Positions 16,372 through 26,711 of a stretch of DNA of 64,000 nt are shown here, piece after piece. This DNA is from an uncultured Xanthomonas sp. (GTDB lineage: Bacteria > Pseudomonadota > Gammaproteobacteria > Xanthomonadales > Xanthomonadaceae). The stretch spans positions 62,001-126,000 of the forward strand of contig CALTTS010000007.1 of the NCBI GenBank assembly GCA_943912265.1. The letters are read 5' to 3'. Below the pieces are notes generated by a model. It was not told where the DNA came from and searched no databases. It saw only the letters and a list, made by a program, of their open reading frames with translations. Every line of letters starts with the position of its first letter. The first letter of the stretch is position 1. The translations under genes and the position numbers were made by a program.

Positions 16372-19300
16372 TCAGCGCGGCCGCAGCGCCGCCAGCCGCT
16401 GCGCCAGCTTCTTCGGCGATACCCCGCCGCGCGCGCCCAGTTCCTGGGCGAACAGCGACACGCGCAGCTCCTCCAGCTCCCAGCGCAGCGCCTGCCAGCC
16501 CGGGCGCGCCAGCCGGCCATCGACGGCGGCGTCGGCCAGCGCGTCGGCGAACGGCTTGAGCTCGAGCATGCGCTGCTGGTCGCGGGTCGGGTCGCGCTTG
16601 GCGCGTTCGGCGCGCAGCACCATCGCCTTGAGGTAGCGCGGGAACTGCGACAGCGCCTCGGCCGGGGTCTCGCGCAGGAAGCCCGGATGCACCAGCGCCG
16701 CCAGCTGCGCCTGCATGTCGTCGAGGTTGCCGCGCGCCCAGCCCATCAGCGGGGCGTCCAGCGCCGGCTTCACCTCGGCCACGCCGGCCATGATCTTCTC
16801 GGCCAGCTGCAGCCGCGCCATTGCCTCGCCGAACAGCGCCTTGCCGGCGGCCTCGCGGCGCTGCTCGAACGCGGTGCGCTCGCGGATGCCGCCCAGGCCC
16901 TCGGCCAGCACCGCGTTGAGCGCGGCATCGACCAGGTCGCCACGCAACCGCTCCTGCGACTCGATCGCCGCGTACAGCAGCCCGGTCTTGGGCGACACCG
17001 GCAACTGCTTGCGCGCCTGCTTGATGCGGTCGGCCAGCGCGATCTCGAGCAGGCGGCGCACGCCGCGCGGATGCGCCTCGGCCGCCTCGGTACGGTCGGC
17101 GAAGATGCGCAGCGCGGCGGTATCGCCCCCGCTTTCGGACGCGGTATCCACCAGCGCCGGATACGCCGGCACGCCGGCCTCGCCGGGCACCTGTTCGGGG
17201 ATGGCCGCGGCGGGGAAGTCGCGCAATCCTTCGGCCGCCAGTTCGCGCCCGGCGCGCACCGCGAACGCCTGCCCGGCGCGCTCGCCGAAGCGCGCACGCA
17301 GCGCGTCGAGGTCGCGCGATTCGGCCAGCACCTGGCCCTGCGCGTCGCGCAGGCGCAGGTTCATGCGCAGGTGCGGCTCCAGCGCGGCCTCGTCGAAGTC
17401 GGTGGCGGCCACCGGCGCGCCGGTGGCGCGCGAGAGGAAGCGCGCCAGTTCGCCGCGGATGTCGTCGGCGCTCGGCTGCGGGAACGCCTCGAAGAACGCG
17501 CGGCCGAAGTCCGGTGCCGGCACGTAGTTGCGCCGCTGCGCCTTGGGCAGGCTGCGGATCAGCTCGGATGCCTTCTCGGCGACGAAGCCCGGCGCCAGCC
17601 ACGACAGCCGCGCCGCATCCAGCGCGCCGAGCAGGTGCAGCGGCACCTCCAGGGTCACGCCGTCGTCGGCCGCGCCCGGCTCGAAGCGGTAGTGCAGCGC
17701 CAGCCGCGCATCGCCCAGCGCCAGGTACTTGGGATAGCGGTCGGCCTCGCTGCCCTCGCCCGGCAGCAGGTCGGCCTGCGACCAGCGCAGCGTGCGCCGC
17801 TGCTCCTCGGGCAGGGTCTTCCACCAGGCATCGAGCTGGGCGGCGGAATGGATCTGCGCCGGCACCCGGTCCAGGTACCAGCGCGCCTGCCAGTCCTCGT
17901 CGGCGACGATGCCGGCGCGGCGCAGCTTGGCCTCCTCCTCGCGCGCGCGCTCGAGCACCTTGAGGTTGTCGGCGAGGAAACCGGCGCGGGTGTCGATCTC
18001 GCCGGTGACCAGCGCCTGGCGCACGAACAGGTCGTGTGCGCCGGCCGGGTCGATGGCGCCGTAGCGCACCGGCTTCTTCGGCGCCAGCACCAGCCCGAAC
18101 AGGCTGATCTGCTCGGAGGCGACCACCTGCCCCTGCGCACGCGACCAGTGCGGGTCGAAGTGCTTGCGCGCCAGCAGGTGCGGCAACTCGGCGATGGCCC
18201 AGTCCGGCTCGATCGCCGCCAGGGTCAGGCCCCAGACCTTCTGGGTGTCCAGCAGCGTGGCGACCAGCGCCCACGGCGGCGGCTTCTTGGCCAGGGCCGA
18301 ACCGGGGAACGGCAGGAAGCGGCGCTGGCGCGGGGCCTGGAAATCGCCCTTGTCGGTGCGATGGCCGAGCTGGGTGGGCAGGCCGGCGATCAGCGCGCGA
18401 TGCAGCGCCTGGTAGGCCGCGGCGCGCACGCGCTCGCCGATGCGCGGCGCCGGGCCGGAATCGGCTCCGCCTTCGCGAACGGCAACCTCGGCGGTTCGAC
18501 CACCGCCAGCGGTCATTGAACCACCGACGGTCGCGTCGCCAGTGCCGGACGCAGGCGCACCCGGCTTGCCCTTCGCCTCGCGCGCCAGCCGCGCGGCGCG
18601 GTGCAGCTGGCCGCGGGTCAACCGCGCCTTGGCCTCGCCATCGCCAGCGGCCGCTGCAGCCGGTGCGCCGGCGAGCAACGGCTCCAGCGATGCTGCCGGC
18701 GCCTCTTCGCTCCAGCCCAGTTCCTCGCACAGCAGCCGCAGCTGGCGGTGCAGCTCGCGCCACTCGCGCATGCGCAGGAAGCCGAGGAAGTTCCGCCCGC
18801 ACCAGTCGCGCAGCTTCGATTGGGTCAGGTCCTCGTGCGCCTGGCGATAGCCCTCCCAAAGCCGCAGGATGCCGACGAACTCCGAGCGCGCGTCGGCGAA
18901 CTTCGCATGGGCGTTGTCGGCGGCCTCGCGCGCCTCCGGCGGCCGTTCGCGCGGGTCCTGGATGCCCAGGAACGCGGCGATCACCAGCATCGGCCGCAGG
19001 CAGCCGTGCTGCTGCGCCGCCACCAGCATCCGCGCCAGCTTCACGTCCACCGGCAGCCGCGCCATGCGCCGGCCGGTCTCGGTGAGCTTGCGCAGGCCGT
19101 GGCGGTCGGGTTCGCCGACCGCGCCCAGCTCCACCAGCTGCTGCCAGCCGTCGGCCACCGCGCGTTCGTCCGGCGGCTCGATGAAGGGAAAGTCCTCGAT
19201 CCGGCCCAGCCCGAGCTGCAGCATGCGCAGGATCACCCCGGCCAGCGAGGCGCGACGGATCTCCGGGTCGGTGAACGCCGGGCGCGCCTGGAAATCGGCC

Positions 19301-20553
19301 TCGGCGTACAGCCGGTAGCACACGCCCTCGGCGATGCGTCCGCAGCGGCCGGTGCGCTGGTTGGCACTGGCCTGGCTGATCGGCTCGATGTGCAGCCGAT
19401 CGAGTTTCTGCCGCGGGCTGTAGCGCTTGACCCGGGCGTAACCCGGATCGACCACGTAGCGGATGCGCGGTACCGTCAGCGAGGTCTCGGCGACATTGGT
19501 GGCCAGCACGATGCGCCGCTGCGGGCCGGGGTTGAACACCCGATCCTGGTCCTTGGCCGACATCCGCGCGTACAGCGGCAGCACCTCGGTGGCGCGGTAC
19601 TTGCGCCGCTCCAGCGCCTGGTGGGCATCGCGGATCTCGCGCTCGCCCGGCAGAAACACCAGCACGTCGCCGCGCGCGTCTTCGCGGGTGATCTCGTCCA
19701 CCGCGGCGACGATGGCGTCGTTGACCGTGCGCTCGCCCTCGCGCGCTTCGCCGTCGTCATCCGTGTCGCCTTCCAGCGGCCGGTAACGCACTTCCACCGG
19801 CCAGGTGCGGCCTTCCACGTCGATCACCGGCGCGCCGTCGAAATGGCGGGCGAAGCGCCCGGTGTCGATGGTGGCCGAAGTCACGATCAGCTTCAGGTCG
19901 GGGCGCTTGCGCAGCAGCTGCTTGAGGTAGCCGAGCAGGAAGTCGATGTTCAGGCTGCGCTCGTGCGCCTCGTCGACGATGAGCGTGTCGTAGCGCGACA
20001 GCCAGCGATCAGAGGCGATCTCGGCCAGCAGGATGCCGTCGGTCATGAACTTGATGCGGCTGTCCTCGCCGACCTTGTCGGTGAAGCGCACCTGGTAGCC
20101 GACCACGCTGCCCAGCGGCGAATGCAGCTCCTCGGCCACCCGCGCGGCCACCGCGCGCGCGGCGATGCGGCGCGGCTGGGTGCAGCCGATCATCCCTGCC
20201 GTGCCGCGCCCGGCGGCCAGGCACAGCTTGGGCAGCTGCGTGGTCTTGCCGGAGCCGGTCTCGCCGGCGATCACCACCACCTGGTGCTTTTCGATCAGCT
20301 CGACGATGCGCGCCGCCTCGCGCGCGATCGGCAACGCTTCGTCCAGCGTGACCGCCGGCTGGCTCTGCGCGCGCGCCTGGCGCTGCGCCTGCGAAGCGGC
20401 CAGGGCCTGTTCGAAGCGGCCGCGCAGGCCGGCATCGTCCGGATGCGCCTGCCAGCGCGACCACAGGCCGTGCAGACGACCCTGATCGCGGGTCATCGCG
20501 GTGGAGATCGCGGCGCGCTGCGCCGGCAGGTCGGGACGGGCGGGGGAAGACAT
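16372..20553 (-). CDS. hrpA: ATP-dependent RNA helicase HrpA
   Basis: A 1393-residue DEAH-box helicase. Walker A is IAGETGSGKTTQLPKLCL, the DEAH box is LIVDEAHERSLNIDFLLGYL, and the late motif NQRTGRCGRIAEGVCYRLY is present, followed by the HA2/OB-type region and the long C-terminal HrpA-specific domain. Bacterial HrpA clears stalled ribosomes on mRNA (family knowledge). An insertion rich in Gly/Ala/Thr (ASGTGDATVGGSMTAGGG) sits at about residue 680 and looks like a low-complexity linker. The length is close to the usual 1300. recQ is divergent 203 bp away. Confidence 0.95.
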   Translation of the reverse strand: MSSPARPDLPAQRAAISTAMTRDQGRLHGLWSRWQAHPDDAGLRGRFEQALAASQAQRQARAQSQPAVTLDEALPIAREAARIVELIEKHQVVVIAGETGSGKTTQLPKLCLAAGRGTAGMIGCTQPRRIAARAVAARVAEELHSPLGSVVGYQVRFTDKVGEDSRIKFMTDGILLAEIASDRWLSRYDTLIVDEAHERSLNIDFLLGYLKQLLRKRPDLKLIVTSATIDTGRFARHFDGAPVIDVEGRTWPVEVRYRPLEGDTDDDGEAREGERTVNDAIVAAVDEITREDARGDVLVFLPGEREIRDAHQALERRKYRATEVLPLYARMSAKDQDRVFNPGPQRRIVLATNVAETSLTVPRIRYVVDPGYARVKRYSPRQKLDRLHIEPISQASANQRTGRCGRIAEGVCYRLYAEADFQARPAFTDPEIRRASLAGVILRMLQLGLGRIEDFPFIEPPDERAVADGWQQLVELGAVGEPDRHGLRKLTETGRRMARLPVDVKLARMLVAAQQHGCLRPMLVIAAFLGIQDPRERPPEAREAADNAHAKFADARSEFVGILRLWEGYRQAHEDLTQSKLRDWCGRNFLGFLRMREWRELHRQLRLLCEELGWSEEAPAASLEPLLAGAPAAAAAGDGEAKARLTRGQLHRAARLAREAKGKPGAPASGTGDATVGGSMTAGGGRTAEVAVREGGADSGPAPRIGERVRAAAYQALHRALIAGLPTQLGHRTDKGDFQAPRQRRFLPFPGSALAKKPPPWALVATLLDTQKVWGLTLAAIEPDWAIAELPHLLARKHFDPHWSRAQGQVVASEQISLFGLVLAPKKPVRYGAIDPAGAHDLFVRQALVTGEIDTRAGFLADNLKVLERAREEEAKLRRAGIVADEDWQARWYLDRVPAQIHSAAQLDAWWKTLPEEQRRTLRWSQADLLPGEGSEADRYPKYLALGDARLALHYRFEPGAADDGVTLEVPLHLLGALDAARLSWLAPGFVAEKASELIRSLPKAQRRNYVPAPDFGRAFFEAFPQPSADDIRGELARFLSRATGAPVAATDFDEAALEPHLRMNLRLRDAQGQVLAESRDLDALRARFGERAGQAFAVRAGRELAAEGLRDFPAAAIPEQVPGEAGVPAYPALVDTASESGGDTAALRIFADRTEAAEAHPRGVRRLLEIALADRIKQARKQLPVSPKTGLLYAAIESQERLRGDLVDAALNAVLAEGLGGIRERTAFEQRREAAGKALFGEAMARLQLAEKIMAGVAEVKPALDAPLMGWARGNLDDMQAQLAALVHPGFLRETPAEALSQFPRYLKAMVLRAERAKRDPTRDQQRMLELKPFADALADAAVDGRLARPGWQALRWELEELRVSLFAQELGARGGVSPKKLAQRLAALRPR

Positions 20554-20756
20554 CGATCGGAAGATGCGGGCGGAAGCCCGTCAGGCAAGCATTCGGCCGC
20601 CTATTGTGACGGCATCGCCCGGATCGTGCGGCGCGGACGCCCGGCCATGTGGGCACGGATGCGGCCGGCGCCGCCCGCGAGGCCGCGGCCCGCGCCCTTT
20701 CCGTTCCGCGAACCTGCCGGTGCCGGCCGCCGCCCGGCGCGCGGTATCCTTGGCCG

Positions 20757-22592
<1,836 letters not shown>

Positions 22593-22666
22593 GGCGCCAG
22601 CCAGCCGGCATTCAAGGCGGCGGCGTTAGCTTCGTCGGCATCCTCTCCGCCGGCCCGAGGTGGCAC

Positions 22667-23092
22667 ATGACCGCGTTCCGCTCCCTGCTGATCCTCGCCC
22701 TGCTGGCCCCGGCCGCGGCTTCCGCGCAGGACGCGCCGCCGCTGGACCTGAGCCTGCCGGCGGATTCGCCCTACGCGAAATCGCCTCCCGGCACCTGGTA
22801 CGGCGACACCAGCGGCAAGCCCGCCTCCGTCTCCAGGGCGGCACAGGCCGACGCGGCCACCGGCGACGGCGATGACGAGGCCTGCGAAGGCAAGCTGCAC
22901 GGCAGCGTGACGATGGGCGTCGGCTACTCGAACCGCGGCGGCAACGCCAACTGGCAGGGCGCCAACCTGCATTCGTGCAAGACCTACTACAACGACGACG
23001 GCAAGCCGTCCACGGTGGGCGTGAGCATCAGCGTCGGCCGCTCCGACGGCCCGGGCTTGCGCGGCCCGGTGCCGCCGGGCCGCGGCTTCTGA
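22667..23092 (+). CDS. Small exported protein of unknown function
   Basis: A 141-residue protein with a Sec signal peptide (LLILALLAPAAASAQ, cleavage after about residue 21). The mature part contains two cysteines that could form a disulphide (DEACEGKLHGSVTMGVGYS; ANLHSCKTYYNDD) and ends glycine/proline-rich. A GAGGTGG Shine-Dalgarno lies just ahead of the ATG. The beta-strand-like pattern and GVGYSNRGG stretch recall small outer-membrane or surface proteins, but I do not recognise the family. It is 74 bp downstream of recQ on the same strand. Confidence 0.7.
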   Translation: MTAFRSLLILALLAPAAASAQDAPPLDLSLPADSPYAKSPPGTWYGDTSGKPASVSRAAQADAATGDGDDEACEGKLHGSVTMGVGYSNRGGNANWQGANLHSCKTYYNDDGKPSTVGVSISVGRSDGPGLRGPVPPGRGF

Positions 23093-23207
23093 CCAGGCCC
23101 CTGTGCCCGGCATCCGGGCTGAACCGCGCGGCCAGCTGACACGCGCCGGCAAAACCCCGGCGGCGCGCTGCGGATAATGTCGGCAATGTGTTCCCCCGAC
23201 CCCGTGC

Positions 23208-23369
23208 GTGTCCGCCTTCGCTGACGCATCCGGCGAAAGCCGGACGGTCCGCGCGGCGGCGGCGGCCGTCACCGTGCTGATCCTGCTGGCATCGGCCGCC
23301 GTGCTGCTGCACCTGCCGCACAAGCCCGGCCGTCCGGTGCGGCGATGCCGATGCTGCGCCTGCGGCTGA
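23208..23369 (+). CDS. Short membrane-segment reading frame, possibly the shifted 5' end of the next gene
   Basis: A GTG-started 53-codon frame. It encodes a polar start, one strong membrane helix (AVTVLILLASAAVLLHL) and a basic flank (HKPGRPVRR) before running into a cysteine-rich nonsense tail and a stop at 23369. It overlaps the start of the following gene, which itself lacks a membrane anchor. The composition suggests that the helix belongs to the next protein and that a one-base shift separates them. Alternatively it is a chance frame. Confidence 0.4.
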   Translation: MSAFADASGESRTVRAAAAAVTVLILLASAAVLLHLPHKPGRPVRRCRCCACG

Positions 23370-24214
23370 TCCCCGCGGCCGCCCCGGCCGGCACGCGCGG
23401 GCCGCCGCCGGTCCGTCAGCCGGGTGCCGCGCAAGCCAGGCCCGGGATGGCACTGCGCCCCGCACGGCCGGACGCGCCGGCGGCCCGGCCCGCGACGCAG
23501 CAGCCGGCCGGCGACATGCCCGCGGCATCGCTGGCGTCCCGGCTCTATGCCGCCGACGGCCGTGCCCGCCTGCCCGACAGTGCCCTGGCCACGCCCCGGA
23601 CGGGCCTGCCGCCCGGCAGCCTGGCCCGCGATCCGCAGGCCGAGGCGCAAGCGCGGCGCGTGCTCGAACGCCCGAACCCGGTCGACTACCGGCCCACCCG
23701 CTTCGACAAGGACTGGGCCAGCGACGGCAACCTGCTCGACCTGGCCACCCAACAGGCGGGTCAGGCGCTGGCCGGCGTGTTCGGCGACAAGCACCGCGAT
23801 CAGGCCCGGCACGCACGCCCGCCGCCGGAGGTGCGCTTCAACCCGGCCCTGCACGAACGCCCCGAAGACCTCGGCAGCGAAGCCACCGGCGATGCCTACA
23901 AGGCCGCGCCGATCGCCTTCGAGAAGGCCCCCGACCTGAAAGGCGAAGCCAGCCGCCGCATTCTCGCCGGCATCGCCGACCTGCGCCTCCGCCGGGCCGC
24001 CTGCGGCAACGCCGCGCTGGAGCGCTGGCTGGCGCCGGCGCGGGCGCACCTGGGCGAATTGCAGAAGGTCGAGCACCGCCTCGCCCACGGCGCCGACCCG
24101 GTCAGCGCCGAGCACCTGCTGCCGGGCCTGGCCGACAGCGCCTACGACCTGGCACGCCGCGCGCTCTGGTACGCCGACCGCCGGCTCGACGCCTGCACCG
24201 CGCCGGCGGGCTGA
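23345..24214 (+). CDS. Hypothetical protein, alpha-helical C-terminal half
   Basis: A 289-residue protein with an unstructured proline/alanine-rich first third and an ordered remainder (DYRPTRFDKDWASDGNLLDL; QQAGQALAGVFGDKHRD; ASRRILAGIADLRLRRAACG). No catalytic motif is evident and I do not recognise the family. The ATG at 23345 is the first in frame, but the N-terminus may be incomplete: a membrane helix lies immediately upstream in another frame (23208-23369). It sits between a small exported protein and the metal transporter gene. Confidence 0.65.
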   Translation: MPMLRLRLIPAAAPAGTRGPPPVRQPGAAQARPGMALRPARPDAPAARPATQQPAGDMPAASLASRLYAADGRARLPDSALATPRTGLPPGSLARDPQAEAQARRVLERPNPVDYRPTRFDKDWASDGNLLDLATQQAGQALAGVFGDKHRDQARHARPPPEVRFNPALHERPEDLGSEATGDAYKAAPIAFEKAPDLKGEASRRILAGIADLRLRRAACGNAALERWLAPARAHLGELQKVEHRLAHGADPVSAEHLLPGLADSAYDLARRALWYADRRLDACTAPAG

Positions 24215-24263
24215 AGGGCGCGCGTATAGTGGCGGCCTCCCCCCACCGCCCCGCCTGCCCTTC

Positions 24264-25607
24264 TTGCTTCCGCGCTCCCGCCTTGCCCGTCTGCTGCGCG
24301 CCGACACCGCCGGCCGGCACAGCCTGGACGAACTGAACGCCAGCGTTGCCGTGCCCCGGGGCGGCCCCTGGTGGCGCACGTTCGCCGCCTACCTCGGGCC
24401 GGGCTACATGGTGTCGGTGGGCTACATGGACCCGGGCAACTGGGCCACCGACATCGCCGGCGGCTCGCGTTTCGGCTACCTGCTGCTGTCGGTGATCCTG
24501 CTGTCCAGCCTGATGGCGGTCGTGCTGCAGGGGCTGGCCGCGCGGCTGGGCATCGCCACCGGCATGGACCTGGCCCAGGCCTGCCGCGCGCGCTGCGGCA
24601 GGCCCGTTGGCATCGCCCTGTGGCTGCTGTGCGAAGCGGCCATCGTCGCCTGCGACATCGCCGAGGTCATCGGCACCGCGATCGCGCTGAAGCTGCTGTT
24701 CGGGCTGCCGCTGGCGCTCGGCACGGTGCTCGCGGTCGGCGACGCGCTGCTGGTGCTGTACCTGATGAACCGCGGCTTCCGCCGCCTGGAAGCCTTCATC
24801 GTCGCCCTGCTGAGCCTGGTCTTCGCCTGTTTCGCGGTGCAGATCGCGATGGCCGCCCCGCCGCTGGCCGAGGTGCTGGCCGGGTTCGTGCCGCAGCCGC
24901 GCATCGTCACCGATCCGGATGCGCTGTACCTGGCCATCGGCATCGTCGGCGCCACCGTGATGCCGCACAACCTGTACCTGCATTCGTCGATCGTGCAGAC
25001 CCGCGCCTACCCGCGCGACGCCGCCGGCAAGCGCTCCGCGCTGCGCTGGGCGACCGTGGACGTGACGGTGGCGCTGTTGCTGGCGCTGTGCATCAACGCG
25101 GCCATCCTGATCCTCGCCGCGGCGGCCTTCCATGCCCACGGCCATACCGGCGTCACCGACATCGAGCAGGCCTACCAGCTGATCGCGCCGATACTCGGCG
25201 CCGGCATCGCCGCCACCCTGTTCGCGGTGGCCCTGCTCGCCTCCGGCATCGATTCGACCGTCACCGCCACGCTGGCCGGACAGATCGTGATGGAAGGCTT
25301 CCTGCACCTGCGCATCGCGCCGTGGGCGCGGCGCCTGATCACCCGTCTGCTGGCCGCGGTGCCGGTGATCGCGGTCACCCTGCTGTACGGCGAACAGGCC
25401 ACCGCCCGCCTGCTGATCTTCAGCCAGGTGCTGCTGTCCATGCAGCTGCCCTTCGCCGTGCTGCCGCTGGTGTGGTTCTGCGGGCGCAAGCGCCTGATGG
25501 GCGAACTGGTGGCGCCGCGCTGGCTGCAGGCCCTCGCCTGGCTGATCGCCCTGGCGATCATCGGCATGAACGCGCTGCTGCTGGCCGGCATGCTGCCGGG
25601 GCACTGA
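24264..25607 (+). CDS. mntH: NRAMP-family divalent metal (Mn2+/Fe2+) transporter, MntH-like
   Basis: A roughly 447-residue integral membrane protein with about eleven hydrophobic segments. The NRAMP metal-binding motif in helix 1 is YMDPGNWATDIAGGS, and the helix 6 motif is VMPHNLYLHSSIVQTR. These place it firmly in the family of proton-coupled manganese/iron importers of the inner membrane. The first in-frame start is a TTG at 24264, so the true start may differ by a few codons. It is the last chromosomal gene before the prophage; no Fur or MntR site is obvious upstream. Confidence 0.9.
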   Translation: MLPRSRLARLLRADTAGRHSLDELNASVAVPRGGPWWRTFAAYLGPGYMVSVGYMDPGNWATDIAGGSRFGYLLLSVILLSSLMAVVLQGLAARLGIATGMDLAQACRARCGRPVGIALWLLCEAAIVACDIAEVIGTAIALKLLFGLPLALGTVLAVGDALLVLYLMNRGFRRLEAFIVALLSLVFACFAVQIAMAAPPLAEVLAGFVPQPRIVTDPDALYLAIGIVGATVMPHNLYLHSSIVQTRAYPRDAAGKRSALRWATVDVTVALLLALCINAAILILAAAAFHAHGHTGVTDIEQAYQLIAPILGAGIAATLFAVALLASGIDSTVTATLAGQIVMEGFLHLRIAPWARRLITRLLAAVPVIAVTLLYGEQATARLLIFSQVLLSMQLPFAVLPLVWFCGRKRLMGELVAPRWLQALAWLIALAIIGMNALLLAGMLPGH

Positions 25608-25790
25608 GGCGCACCTTCGGGACACGGCCGGAACCGGCTCACCCGGGTGCAGCAATGCGGGTGGCATCCTGGATGCCTCATGCCGCCCGGGCATGCCGAT
25701 GCTGCGGCCCCCAGCGGCACCTGCACCACCGCCCGCGCCATCGCCGTGCGGCGTCCGCCGGCAACGGAATGGCCGTGGAGGACGGGCGAC

Positions 25791-25814
25791 AAAAGGCCCC
25801 GGTATCGCCGGGGC
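25791..25814 (-). terminator. Intrinsic terminator of the tRNA-Lys transcription unit
   Basis: On the minus strand a 7-bp stem (GCCCCGG / CCGGGGC, loop CGATA) is followed directly by CTTTTG. It lies 36 bp beyond the 3' CCA end of the tRNA-Lys remnant, as expected for a leftward tRNA transcript. After prophage insertion this terminator is separated from the tRNA 5' half. Confidence 0.75.
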
Positions 25815-25849
25815 TTCCGCCGTTCGCCGCATGTTGGCGGACGGGAATC

Positions 25850-25895
25850 TGGTGGGTCGTGACGGATTCGAACCGTCGACCAGCGGATTAAAAGT
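25850..25895 (-). other. Displaced 3' half of the original tRNA-Lys gene (attL side)
   Basis: Read on the minus strand, this stretch is an anticodon loop CTTTTAA, the 3' anticodon arm, a variable region, a well-paired T arm (GACGG-TTCGAAT-CCGTC), the acceptor end and an encoded CCA. The 5' half is missing: beyond 25895 the sequence changes to AT-rich phage DNA. It is therefore the chromosomal 3' half left behind when the prophage split the gene. Its T-stem bases differ from those of the copy at 63955-64000. Confidence 0.85.
25878..25895. repeat. attL core (18-bp direct repeat, left copy)
   Basis: GACCAGCGGATTAAAAGT, identical to 63983-64000. It corresponds to the anticodon loop and following arm of tRNA-Lys, so strand exchange probably occurs at the anticodon loop, a common target of tyrosine integrases. 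Confidence 0.9.
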
Positions 25896-26340
25896 TCGCC
25901 ATGCTTAGCTTGTTAATCATCAATTTATCATCCCGATTTTTTCCCATGCGGCCCCGTGGAACACGCATAGGAGCGCATTGAGTGCGTGGTTTTTCCCAGT
26001 GTCAGAGCGGCTTGCTGCGAGAGCGTCAACAAGTGGGCCTGCCCCCTTCCCGACATAGAAGCGGAAAAAATTAGAAGGCCATCGGAATCGGGTTACATAA
26101 GTAACACGTCGCTTTAATTTATGATAAATTGTAGAAATTTCAATGATTTGAAGAATTTTTATAGAAGTTACATCGAAGTAACATCACGGTTACCTGATTA
26201 CCTTTTAAATTGGTAATCTCACAGGCAATAGATATCCTTAAAAATCAATCTCATAACCTTTTCTGGAAGATCATGTAACCGTGAAATTACCAATCGTGGT
26301 TACATAATTAATCCCTCAAAAATCAATCAGTTAAATAGAC
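25896..26340. promoter_or_regulatory. AT-rich non-coding arm next to attL with GTTAC/GTAAC inverted repeats
   Basis: A 445-bp stretch without a supported gene and strikingly AT-rich compared with everything around it, above all from about 26041. It contains repeated inverted pairs: GTTAC-ATAA-GTAAC (26092-26105), GTTAC-ATCGAA-GTAAC (26167-26182), GATTACC-N9-GGTAATC (26196-26218) and GTAACC...GGTTAC (26275-26303). In the excised circle this DNA abuts the integrase end, so it would be one arm of attP, where integrase arm sites, excisionase sites and IHF sites are expected. The role is inferred; binding proteins are unknown. Confidence 0.6.
26321..26333 (+). promoter_or_regulatory. Putative IHF binding site
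   Basis: AATCAATCAGTTA matches the IHF consensus WATCAANNNNTTR at every defined position. A near match with one mismatch (AATCAATCTCATA) lies at 26243-26255. Location in the presumed attP arm supports a role in integration or excision. Confidence 0.5.
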
Positions 26341-26605
26341 TCTCCCCACAAGTGCAGCACTGATAACCTCATTCCGATGACCCCGCCTCCATCCCGATGC
26401 AGGGGGGCGGCTTCGTCCCTGTGGATGAAGCCCCGCGATCATGCAGGGATGCGCGGAAAGTACCTCCCCCCCTGAAATCGCCGAGCCCCCTTTTCCGCAG
26501 CACGGCGTCCGCCGCCGATGGCGCCCGCGCAGGCGTGCAGGGAAATCGGGACACATAGCGGGCAGGCGTGGCGGGGCGACGACTGCGCGCGCCGGCTCTG
26601 AGGCA
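26341..26605. other. Gap without a supported gene; contains a strong hairpin
   Basis: The sequence returns to high GC. The clearest structure is a 10-bp stem at 26409-26432 (GGCTTCGTCC / GGATGAAGCC, one G-T pair, loop CTGT) with no T tract, so it is not a simple terminator. Short open frames here look like background. Confidence 0.5.
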
Positions 26606-26630
26606 TGAAAAAGCCGCCCGAAGGCGGCTT
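26606..26630 (-). terminator. Intrinsic terminator of the leftward terminase-portal-com-methyltransferase operon
   Basis: On the minus strand an 8-bp stem AAGCCGCC / GGCGGCTT with a TTCG tetraloop is followed by a run of T. It lies 82 bp beyond the methyltransferase stop codon. Confidence 0.85.
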
Positions 26631-26658
26631 GAGGTGGCTGCGGGATGGCCTCGCCTCC

Positions 26659-26693
26659 CCCGCCTGCGGCCCGTGGCGGGGCGCGCAGGCGGG
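26659..26693. repeat. Perfect 10-bp inverted repeat between methyltransferase and terminator
   Basis: CCCGCCTGCG, 15 bases, then CGCAGGCGGG. There is no T tract. The place corresponds to the cos side of P2-type genomes (outside the portal/terminase genes), so a packaging role is possible but unproven. Confidence 0.5.
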
Positions 26694-26711
26694 GCCGGGC
26701 CCGGGCTGGGG

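Noticed and set aside
25896..26340. AT-rich repeats considered as a CRISPR array
   Set aside because: Repeats are short inverted pairs with irregular spacing; there are no constant-length repeats and spacers and no cas genes.
26369..26554. Short minus-strand frame near the left prophage end
   Set aside because: Low-complexity and overlapping a hairpin; no ribosome site or coupling to neighbours.
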